Source of the DNA: Prorocentrum cordatum
Lineage: Eukaryota; Sar; Dinophyceae; Prorocentrales; Prorocentraceae
Direction: 5' to 3'
Assembly (NCBI GenBank): GCA_963575745.1
Contig: CAUYUJ010014752.1
Span: forward strand, 1-22,500
DNA: 22,500 nt
Position 1 is the first letter of the stretch. Every line of letters starts with the position of its first letter. The notes under the pieces were generated by a model. That model worked only from the letters and a program-made list of their open reading frames with translations. It searched no databases and had not been told where the DNA came from. The translations under genes and the position numbers were made by a program. Positions 20,501-22,500 of this stretch are shown in pieces.

Positions 20501-22484
20501 GGAGGAGGAGTTGGCCCTCTGGCACCCTTGCGCTGGAAAGTCCATCAGAAGAAGAGGTGTGCCTACAAGTATTCCGAGGCATCGTTTCCAAGAGAAGGGA
20601 TGCGCCCACAATCTCCAGCGACGGGCTTCAAGAGGCAACCGTCATTGATCTCCAATTGTTTCTTGGCCACGCTCGGGTTCCTGACTTTTCGGGCACCTTG
20701 AAGGCCCTTGGCGGCCCGCGAGGACCTCCCAGACCGGCCCCGAAAAGCCCGAGCGGTTTTCAAGCGCAAGGGCCCGGAGACGGCCGAAGAGGGCCACGAG
20801 ACTGCCCAAGAGGGCCCCAGGGCGGTTGACGAAGAACTCCTCCGAGAGGGCCCCCAAGATGGCCACCAAGAGGTCCCACAACGGACGCGGAGGAGGAGGA
20901 CGAACCGGCAGCAACTAAACGCAGGCAGCACGACGAGAAGCAGCAAACAAATACCGAACCAGACGCCGCACACTTCCTCTTCGGGGGGCCGGCGGGACGG
21001 CGTAAGCCTCTTGAAGAATAAGCCTCTCGGGCAGGCTTCCGGCCGTCTTGGCTGTTCTTGAGCCCTACGGCGTGTCAGAGCCGTTCCTGGGCCATCTTGG
21101 GAGGTATCCTGGGTATCTGGGAGGTCACTGGTGGTTGACTTGCAGGTGCAGCGAGCCCTGGAGGCGCGTTGGCGAGTTCGCACACCCATCTCTCACGCGA
21201 TTCTGGACCCCAGGGAAGGGGGAAAGAGGGAGGGGAGCATCCAACCATCTCAGTCACCTTCTCTCCCCCGTCAAGCGGGGGTCGGCGGATCTGCCCCGAG
21301 CGCCATGGGACCCCTTCCCAGTCTTCTTCCTGCTCCTCCCCTTCCGTTTTCTCTTCGTCATCGTGCTTCTCCTCACTCCTTCTCACCTATCCTCCTCGTT
21401 CCTCCTCTTCCTCATTTTCTTCTCACTCGTCTCCATCTTTCCCCTTCTTATTCCTCCTGCTTCTCCTGCTTTCCCCTGCCCCCACGCTGCCACCCTGTTC
21501 CTGATCCTGCGTTTTGCGAGGTTGATGCTGCTGTTGCCACTTTCCCTGTCCATGCGGCTGTCCCGGCCGTTCTGTCTGACCTGGCACCAACTACCTCCAC
21601 CTGCTTCTCCTGCTCTCTCACCTCGCCGCGCCCCATGGTCGCGCGAGGAGGAAGATGACGACGACGATGATGAGGAACTTGCAGAAGCGCCGCCTGAAGC
21701 GTACATGAAGAAGGCAGCGCGGCCGCCCTGTCTCTCTTCAGTTGATCAGGCTATGGCCTGGCCGCAGCCCACGAGAGAGGGGAGTGGGGAAGGAGGATGA
21801 GGATGAGGAGGGCCTCTTGCCCCTGCTGCTGTTCCTTCATATGCTTCTTTTCGGAGGAGGGGGAGGAGGTGCTTCGTCAGTCCGCTGCTGAGGAGACTTG
21901 CCCCGTCCCCAAGGTCGAAGCCCACCTCGGAGGTGGGGTGATGTATCAGTTACAGTACCAAAGTGAAGCACTCCAGTGGCAAGTTGATCCAGGAACCCTG
22001 TCCCTGCTTTGAGGGCGGCTTGTTTCCTCTAAAGTCAGCTAACCGGAGCGCGGGACGTATGGGACTCGCAGCTGGTGCAAGAAAACGTGCAGCTGGTGTA
22101 CACAACCATTTCGTGGGAGGCGTGGGCTCGCTTGGGTCCCGAGGGGGAGGGGAAGGAACGGGAGGCGGACGAGGAGGGGCGGCGGTGGCGCTGCCACCGT
22201 CGGCTGGAGGTCCTTCGCGGACACCTTTTTCGCATGGCCGGGCCACCTCTGCGCGGCTGCCCTGCTGCTGTCACACCTCCAGATCCTCCTCCGCTGCCTG
22301 CTCGTCATCCTCCCCCCCTCCGTTCCGCCGGCCCTGGCCTCCAGTCCCAGGCAACTTGTTGCTCTTGGAGCCTGCTCGTCAGCGGTGCACTGTAAAAAAA
22401 CCCTCCGTTCCGCCGCCTGCCGCCGCGGTACCGAGCGGGCGAGCTGTTCGAGCCACGGAGGAGCAAACAGAGGCTCTGTCCGCG
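1294..22484 (+). CDS. PKA regulatory-subunit-like gene, 5' part, about 8 exons
   Basis: Six well-supported and two tentative exons join in phase 0 to a protein of about 145 residues that continues past the window. Residues 11-50 match the RIIa dimerisation/docking domain: an aromatic and hydrophobic helix (EYI, KVNPLLENLV) followed by the hallmark RPEN..PFM.KWL, comparable with ARPER..AFL in mammalian RI. Residues 58-90 form a coiled coil with a/d positions L65, L68, H72, L75, V79, L82, V86 and L89, unbroken across the exon 3/4 and 4/5 junctions. Residues 94-110 are almost all acidic. PPEAYMKK (115-122) resembles the segment before the inhibitory site of alveolate PKA-R proteins. In this family the subunit dimerises, docks to anchoring proteins and holds the catalytic subunit inactive until cyclic nucleotide binds. 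The two nucleotide-binding domains are not in the window. Another DPY-30/RIIa-domain protein is the main alternative. Confidence 0.62.
1690..1995. repeat. Degenerate GAGGCTCCTAAG-type minisatellite
   Basis: Imperfect units such as GAGGCTCCTAAGGAGG, AAGAGGCTCC and CCAAGAGGG follow each other at about 12-18 bp. They are clearest at 1900-1980 and decay toward 1690. The CCAAGAGG/CCTCTTGG element also dominates the array at 4051-4290 and recurs at 20790-20870. Confidence 0.55.
2266..2558. mobile_element. Tc1/mariner-like MITE, dimeric copy, TA-flanked
   Basis: The ends are perfect 11-bp terminal inverted repeats, CAGTCGGGGCC at 2266-2276 and GGCCCCGACTG at 2548-2558. TA sits outside both (2264-2265 and 2559-2560). 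A TA target duplication and a CAGT start are what Tc1/mariner elements leave. There is no transposase, so it is non-autonomous. The interior is a head-to-tail duplication of a roughly 115-bp unit (GCAG.TTGCCT..GG.TTTTCCTG ... GGTTCCTTAGGTCAA), at about 2331-2430 and 2446-2545. A monomeric copy lies at 14440-14615. Confidence 0.78.
2690..3290. repeat. Dispersed repeat family with GGGAGCTCGGCC hairpin
   Basis: At least four copies of a composite unit: TTTCGGCACGCCCCTC, then ACGCGTCGTGGCCCC, then the near-palindrome GGGAGCTCGGCC-GAAGCTCCC, then GTGGGGCAACATGGCGCCC. One 58-bp piece is duplicated exactly in tandem (CCTCCTACGCGTCG... at about 2730 and 2788). Later copies near 3050, 3150 and 3235 have GACCGAAGC or CGACCGAAG variants. 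Related copies sit at 1-172 and 4745-4835. No protein is supported. Confidence 0.7.
3345..3480. other. AT-rich island with 10-bp hairpin
   Basis: This short AT-rich stretch sits inside GC-rich sequence. It carries the inverted repeat TTAAAACATG (3371-3380) / CATGTTTTAA (3389-3398) with an 8-base spacer. There is no stem-adjacent U tract that would make it a terminator, and nothing else recognisable. Confidence 0.45.
3640..4050. repeat. 24-27 bp minisatellite (GTGTGAGTCGTTCGGGC core)
   Basis: About sixteen units share GTGTGAGTCGTTCGGGC, followed by a variable CCTCGTCCTG or TCTTCGTG tail, giving 24-, 25-, 26- and 27-base units. Because units are not all multiples of three, the open frame on the opposite strand cycles through all three readings of the same DNA (PERLTP, ARTTHT, PNDSHQ). 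That is repeat behaviour, not protein conservation. Confidence 0.88.
4051..4290. repeat. 12-bp minisatellite (GGCCTCTTGGGG)
   Basis: About twenty copies of GGCCTCTTGGGG. They are near-perfect at 4085-4200 and then diverge (CTGGGGGGCCTC, CTTGGGAGCCTC) toward 4290. The array directly abuts the 27-bp one at its left. The 12-bp period keeps frames open on both strands, which explains the proline-rich open frames here. Confidence 0.88.
4308..4500. repeat. Two to three diverged 74-bp tandem copies
   Basis: GAGCGGCCCCCTGAAAAG... at 4308 and GAGCGCGGACCCCTCAGAA... at 4381 begin copies that both continue into a GTAAAA.CAATGATTTTG core (about 4349 and 4424). A weaker third copy (GAGGGGCCAAACTG...) starts near 4458. 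The copies are 60-70% alike. Nothing here looks coding. Confidence 0.5.
4580..4615. other. G-quadruplex motif overlapping a perfect 10-bp hairpin
   Basis: The + strand has G5-A-G5-TA-G5-A-G4 at 4580-4602, four G-runs with one- and two-base loops. The last two runs are also the left arm of a perfect inverted repeat, GGGGAGGGGT (4594-4603) / ACCCCTCCCC (4606-4615), with only AA between. The two structures would compete. This is a structural prediction from sequence only. Confidence 0.6.
4735..4860. repeat. Further copy of the GGGAGCTCGGCC dispersed family
   Basis: CCCCTTTCGGCACGCCCCTTCC, then GGGAGCTCGGCCGAAGC, then a GTGG..GCGCCCCCC end repeat the order seen at 2690-3290. The copy is separated from that cluster by unrelated minisatellites, so the family is truly dispersed. 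A short GGC run follows at about 4917-4937. Confidence 0.6.
5070..5176. repeat. GA and GATA microsatellites
   Basis: GAGAGAGA runs at about 5071-5090 and 5110-5125 are followed by five ATAG units (about 5141-5162) and another GA run to 5176. Ordinary simple repeats. Confidence 0.9.
5380..5645. repeat. GGA, GAT and GCT trinucleotide tract
   Basis: A GGA run (5382-5404) passes into GAT/GAC, an uninterrupted GCT run (about 5470-5499), then GAT again, decaying after 5600. It can be read as poly-D, poly-A or poly-M depending on frame. No frame has a supported start or flanking coding sequence. Confidence 0.85.
5795..6670. repeat. Complex satellite array A (GCTACTTGG / GCTCGAGACATCC)
   Basis: Higher-order units alternate GGCTACTTG runs, a GGGTCAATCCTCTACTTGG piece, and GGCCGCTCGAGACATCC-TCACAACTC modules. 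The first 120 bases (5795-5912) carry the 9-bp unit in reverse orientation (CCAAGTAGC), and the orientation flips near 5915. All three + frames remain open for long distances (ATW, GYL, LLG readings), which is a property of the 9-bp unit. Confidence 0.85.
6680..7684. other. One-kb interruption of the satellite
   Basis: 6680-7020 is unique sequence with no recognised gene. 7040-7375 is a GAT then GGA trinucleotide tract. 7576-7680 holds two copies of a 52-bp unit, each starting GGGCTCGAGGGG. The satellite stops and resumes with the same module, GCTGCTCGAGACGTCC-TCACAACTTTGA, on both sides, as expected if a duplicated array edge or an insertion separates the two arrays. Confidence 0.55.
7685..8790. 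repeat. Complex satellite array B
   Basis: Same modules as array A. The stretch 7731-8005 repeats 5990-6270 almost base for base, including the otherwise rare GTGAATGCTCTGC variant (6177 and 7918, offset 1,741 bp). Later units diverge more and the array fades at about 8790. Confidence 0.85.
8960..9336. repeat. Complex satellite array C, right end
   Basis: Diverged CTCGAGGTATCCTCACAAC and GCTACTTGGG modules resume after about 170 unique bases (8795-8960) and end at GGGTCAA, where the right inverted repeat begins. Confidence 0.75.
9484..9525. repeat. GT microsatellite
   Basis: A TGTG run broken by two TTTG units. Simple repeat. Confidence 0.95.
9691..9753 (+). CDS. Exon 2: second docking-domain helix
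   Basis: Residues 33-53, ERPENLAPFMIKWLTEH then AKTP. R34-P35-E36 and the F41/W45/L46 spacing are the hallmark of the second RIIa helix, in the same place as ARPERPMAFLREYF in mammalian RI. The acceptor is GGGGCCCAG|GAG. The donor is CCG|GCGGGCAGGG, whose first ten intron bases equal those of intron 1. A GT donor 34 bases downstream (CGCAG|GTGATG) would add about 12 residues (AGRGWSPKGRVR) and is the main alternative. Confidence 0.72.
9754..10144 (+). other. Intron 2 (391 bp), GC-AG
   Basis: Begins GCGGGCAGGG and ends GCGTGAG|G. It contains a C/T-rich tract (about 9975-10130) before the acceptor. An acceptor six bases earlier (GGCAG|CGTGAG) would add R-E. Confidence 0.55.
10145..10192 (+). 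CDS. Exon 3: start of the coiled coil
   Basis: Residues 54-69, AAAALTEGVNELEELK. L58, L65 and L68 take core positions of a heptad pattern that continues in exons 4 and 5. The codons are GC-ending, as in exons 1 and 2 (CTG, GAG, AAC, AAG), unlike the surrounding low-complexity DNA. The acceptor is GTGAG|GCA and the donor AAG|GCGCCG. AAGGCG here and CAGGCG at the next acceptor form a direct repeat, so the exact cut could slide without changing the protein. Confidence 0.68.
10193..11124 (+). other. Intron 3 (932 bp), GC-AG
   Basis: Starts GCGCCG and ends GCGGCCCAG|G, sharing GGCCCAG|G with intron 1. It includes C-rich runs (10480-10850) and a direct repeat, GTGCGCTCATCTC, at 11007 and 11063. 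The stretch 10290-10450 is unique and open on the minus strand (see findings). Confidence 0.55.
11125..11172 (+). CDS. Exon 4: middle of the coiled coil
   Basis: Residues 70-85, AEHRKLQAEVQQLEAE. H72, L75, V79 and L82 continue the a/d register set by L65 and L68 in exon 3. An extra or missing alanine at the exon 3/4 junction would break that register, which supports counting the ambiguous GCG once. The acceptor is GGCCCAG|GCG and the donor GAG|GCGGAC. Past the donor the frame turns into CPACDPRSWAVGG, unlike a coiled coil. Confidence 0.68.
11461..11543. repeat. GAG trinucleotide tract ending in a stop
   Basis: Twenty-plus GAG/GAA units end GGATTAG. It is preceded by a very strong C/T tract and an acceptor-like TTTCTGTCAG (11370-11379). 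The frame from there reads TRSVARMRNNYLTSAV... into poly-E and stops at 11545. This could be an alternative last exon, but the phase does not follow from exon 4 and it is not counted in the gene model. Confidence 0.6.
11695..11940. repeat. 9-bp minisatellite (GCGCCAGGC)
   Basis: About 25 imperfect copies of GCGCCAGGC and GTGCGCCAG. A 9-bp unit holding CCA/GGC reads as collagen-like Gly-X-Y on both strands at once, so neither reading is evidence of a collagen domain. Confidence 0.8.
12268..12643. repeat. Two short GT microsatellites
   Basis: TGTGTGTG runs at 12274-12290 and 12617-12643, with about 320 bases of unremarkable unique sequence between them. Confidence 0.9.
12891..13046 (-). CDS. 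Tentative 51-aa hydrophobic frame
   Basis: On the minus strand ATG at 13046 opens MAPLEYPWTPPLSPEI, then LAFFSFFKAFHLAFLTLLV, and ends SIPAPTYMA with TAA at 12891-12893. It lies in unique DNA, has one strongly hydrophobic stretch of about 20 residues and no low-complexity bias. I do not recognise it. It could be the last exon of an opposite-strand gene nested in intron 4, a small membrane protein, or chance. A second minus frame overlaps it and is also open, which weakens the case. Confidence 0.18.
   Translation of the reverse strand: MAPLEYPWTPPLSPEILAFFSFFKAFHLAFLTLLVRSSMSFSSIPAPTYMA
13047..13980. other. Unique DNA, no recognised gene
   Basis: Balanced base composition without tandem repeats. 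Several frames of 60-90 codons are open on both strands (for example a minus-strand frame starting MAGSSIFLYVSVLPLLG at 13725), but none shows a motif I recognise or a consistent chain of splice sites. Confidence 0.4.
14119..14163 (+). CDS. Exon 5: end of coiled coil and acidic linker
   Basis: Residues 86-100, VGELSDKKGDEDEEE. V86 and L89 fall on the next a and d positions after L82, so the coiled coil of exons 3 and 4 continues in register before the chain turns acidic. The acceptor is CCGCAG|GTG. The proposed donor is GAG|GATGGA, a GA donor. GAGGA at the donor matches GAGGA at the next acceptor. Ending at GGA-AAG instead would add D-G-K but lacks any known donor dinucleotide. Confidence 0.6.
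14300..14439. repeat. TGTA/TGCA tetranucleotide array, left part
   Basis: TGTATGTATGCATG-type units end in a TATATATATA run at 14422-14437, where the MITE copy is inserted. Confidence 0.9.
14440..14615. mobile_element. Monomeric copy of the CAGTCGGGGCC MITE
   Basis: The left end is CAGTCGGGGCC, identical to the copy at 2266. The right end, ACGCTTCGACGG, is a diverged version of GGCCCCGACTG and is followed by TA (616-617). On the left the expected TA has become CA. The interior matches the first half of the 2266-2558 copy at about 85-90% (GGAACGCTTTTCGTTGGGG, GAGAAAAGGGGCATCG, GGTTCCTTAGGTCAACGC) but has the roughly 115-bp unit only once. It sits inside the tetranucleotide array, which resumes on the other side. 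Confidence 0.75.
14616..14982. repeat. TGTC, TGTA and TGCA tetranucleotide array, right part
   Basis: Starts as TGTC units and changes to TGTA/TGCA/CATG. The 4-bp unit rotates through all frames, giving the cysteine/methionine/tyrosine-rich and histidine-rich open frames seen on the two strands. Confidence 0.93.
14983..15037. repeat. Pair of G/C-run hairpins
   Basis: CCCCCCGTC (14983-14991) pairs with GACGGAGGGGGG through a CCGT loop. Immediately after, G-run + GGTTCGAACC (15010-15019) + C-run is a loop-free palindrome with about 17 paired positions. GGTTCGAACC resembles a tRNA T-loop, but no tRNA arms surround it. Confidence 0.6.
15066..15236. repeat. Three palindromes at exact 57-bp spacing
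   Basis: ATCACTTAACT-CCGA-AGTTAAGTGAT (15066-15091) is a perfect 11-bp stem. GACTTACCT-CCGC-AGTTAAGTC (15125-15146) has one mismatch. ATCACTTAACT-CCGG-AGTTAATTGAT (15180-15205) has one mismatch. Their centres are at 15078.5, 15135.5 and 15192.5, exactly 57 apart. The linkers between them are much less alike than the palindromes. Confidence 0.75.
15237..16180. repeat. Homopurine minisatellite (GGGAGGGAAAA)
   Basis: About 940 bases in which the + strand is nearly all G and A, with units of GGGAGGGAAAA and GGAAGGACA at about 11 bp. Occasional C or T marks sub-variants (ACAAGG, GGATATGG). The Lys/Glu/Arg-rich and Phe/Pro/Ser-rich open frames here are translations of the unit. Confidence 0.9.
16245..16500. 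repeat. GATTCCTAAGG minisatellite
   Basis: Roughly twenty imperfect copies of an 11-13 bp unit (GATTCCTAAGG, GATTCCGAAGG, GGTTCCTCAGGG). The unit contains near-palindromic CCTAAGG. It fades into degenerate TTTCTGGATTC text up to about 16700. Confidence 0.75.
16760..17055. repeat. 11-bp minisatellite (TTCCGCCGCCC)
   Basis: About 24 copies of TTCCGCCGCCC, the cleanest array in the window. Three units make 33 bases, so each frame reads an 11-residue repeat (ALPPPFRRPSA on +, EGRRKGGGRAA on -). All frames on both strands are open, so coding is not supported. Confidence 0.93.
17105..17340. repeat. GCATA/GCATT pentanucleotide array
   Basis: GCATA, GCATT, GCACT and TCATA units at a 5-bp rhythm with many substitutions. 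Confidence 0.85.
17375..17912. repeat. GGA trinucleotide tract, 540 bp
   Basis: Nearly uninterrupted GGA/GAG/GGG on the + strand. Poly-E, poly-R and poly-G readings rotate between frames. No flanking coding signal. Confidence 0.93.
17913..18517. repeat. GAT tract plus 9-bp GAGCCCTAT array
   Basis: 18000-18130 is GAT/GCT trinucleotide DNA. 18130-18490 is about 40 copies of a 9-bp unit (GAGCCCTAT, GGGCCCTGC). One + frame is open from about 17897 to 18517 without any ATG start and reads a short non-repetitive lead (LRPAGSWDYTVPPQWDALAA), then Asp-rich, then E-P-Y/G-P-C triplets. The minus strand is open as well. I treat it as repeat, with a coding exon as an outside possibility. Confidence 0.7.
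18518..20324. other. Unique DNA, no recognised gene
   Basis: The first 400 bases are decayed 9-bp repeat. From 18960 the composition is balanced and non-repetitive. There are acceptor-like tracts (for example TTCTTTTTCACATTGG near 20095 and TCTTCCTCTAG at 19950-19960) and one perfect 11-bp inverted repeat at 19547-19576, but no frame over 100 codons and no motif I recognise. Confidence 0.4.
20325..20512. repeat. GAT then GGA trinucleotide tract
   Basis: GATGAGGATGAG gives way to a clean GGA run at 20445-20510. Simple repeat. Confidence 0.9.
20640..21480. other. Decayed CCAAGAGGGCC repeats, then C/T-rich tract
   Basis: At 20790-20880, CCAAGAGGGCC, CCCAAGATGGCC and CCAAGAGG units resemble the 4051-4290 array in the opposite orientation. 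21240-21480 is C/T-rich (CCTCCTCTTCC), a plausible polypyrimidine region upstream of exon 6. No gene is recognised. Confidence 0.45.
21648..21713 (+). CDS. Exon 6: acidic linker and PPEAYMKK segment
   Basis: Residues 101-122, EEDDDDDDEELAEAPP then EAYMKK. The acceptor is CGCGAG|GAG and the donor AAG|GCAGCG (GC). It continues the acidic run of exon 5 and ends in P-P-x-x-Y-x-K-K, which resembles the stretch just before the inhibitory sequence in alveolate PKA regulatory subunits. The acidic part alone could be GAT-repeat noise, but the non-repetitive C-terminal half (CTTGCAGAAGCGCCGCCT and TACATGAAGAAG) is not repeat-like. Confidence 0.58.
21714..21868 (+). other. Intron 6 (155 bp), GC-AG
   Basis: Begins GCAGCG and ends GGAGGAG|G. 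It is the shortest intron in the model and free of minisatellite. It depends on exon 7 being real. Confidence 0.35.
21869..21913 (+). CDS. Tentative exon 7: possible inhibitory segment
   Basis: Residues 123-137, VLRQSAAEETCPVPK. L-R-Q-S-A-A-E is where PKA-R proteins carry R-x-S/A/G-hydrophobic-S/C-A-E, and P-V-P-K is where they carry P-P-V-x-P-K before the first cyclic-nucleotide-binding domain. The segment is shorter than usual and lacks the Y-G-x-W-N that normally follows. The acceptor is GGAG|GTG and the donor AAG|GTCGAA, the only GT donor in the model. The frame stays open to 22012 if the exon is longer. Confidence 0.33.
21914..22460 (+). other. Intron 7 (547 bp), GT-AG, tentative
   Basis: It contains a + frame at 22039-22180 reading GARDVWDSQLVQENVQLVY... 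after an acceptor-like TTTCCTCTAAAGTCAG (22023-22038). That frame looks coding but does not match the family in this position. It may be a missed exon. Confidence 0.3.
22461..22484 (+). CDS. Tentative exon 8: entry to the first nucleotide-binding domain
   Basis: Residues 138-145, EQTEALSA, in frame after ...CPVPK. PKA-R proteins have P-K-T/S-x-E-Q-x-x-x-L at this point, just before the first cyclic-nucleotide-binding domain. The acceptor is CACGGAG|GAG. The proposed donor is GCG|GCAGAG (GC). If the donor is later, the frame runs on as AESRR to the window edge. The domain itself is outside the window. Confidence 0.35.
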
Positions 22485-22500
22485 GCAGAGAGCAGGCGGC

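Larger units (their letters stand above)
14164..21647 (+). other. Intron 5 (7,484 bp), GA-AG
   Basis: Begins GATGGA and ends CGCGAG|G. Most of it is simple or minisatellite DNA, listed separately. It splits the acidic linker between two runs of Glu/Asp, so an additional small acidic exon hidden in the GAG or GAT tracts cannot be excluded. Confidence 0.5.

Overview
This window looks like nuclear DNA from a repeat-swollen, GC-rich protist, probably a dinoflagellate. There is no compact gene array, no operon structure, no recognisable rRNA, tRNA or CRISPR array. Almost every long open frame is a by-product of a tandem repeat. The dinoflagellate call is an inference from splice-site grammar: the introns I can place begin with GC (five), GA (one) or GT (one), end in AG, and are followed by G.

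Read with that grammar, the + strand carries the 5' part of one gene that I assign to the regulatory subunit of cAMP-dependent protein kinase (PKA-R). Coding exons are at 1294-1389, 9691-9753, 10145-10192, 11125-11172, 14119-14163 and 21648-21713, with two less certain ones at 21869-21913 and 22461-22484. All junctions are phase 0. The joined product has an RIIa-type dimerisation/docking domain (residues about 11-50), a coiled coil (about 58-90) whose heptads run in register through three exons, an acidic linker, and possibly a degenerate inhibitory segment. The cyclic-nucleotide-binding domains would lie beyond the right edge. Only about 2% of the window is coding.

Layout. 1-1293: upstream region with a two-copy 89-bp repeat, a pyrimidine minisatellite and a 152-bp foldback element. 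1390-9690: intron 1 (8.3 kb), containing a Tc1/mariner-like MITE, a dispersed hairpin repeat family, 27-bp and 12-bp minisatellites, a G-quadruplex/hairpin site, and a 3.66-kb satellite block bounded by inverted repeats. 9691-11172: exons 2-4. 11173-14118: intron 4, with a 9-bp array and unique DNA. 14164-21647: intron 5 (7.5 kb), with a second MITE copy inside a TGTA array, a 57-bp-spaced palindrome triplet, and long homopurine, 11-bp, GCATA, GGA and 9-bp arrays. 21648-22500: the last exons seen.

The most notable observations are the tiny exons separated by minisatellite introns with non-GT donors, the TA-flanked MITE in monomer and dimer forms, the inverted-repeat-bounded satellite block, and the three palindromes at exact 57-bp spacing. 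All exon calls come from reading by eye; transcript data would settle them.
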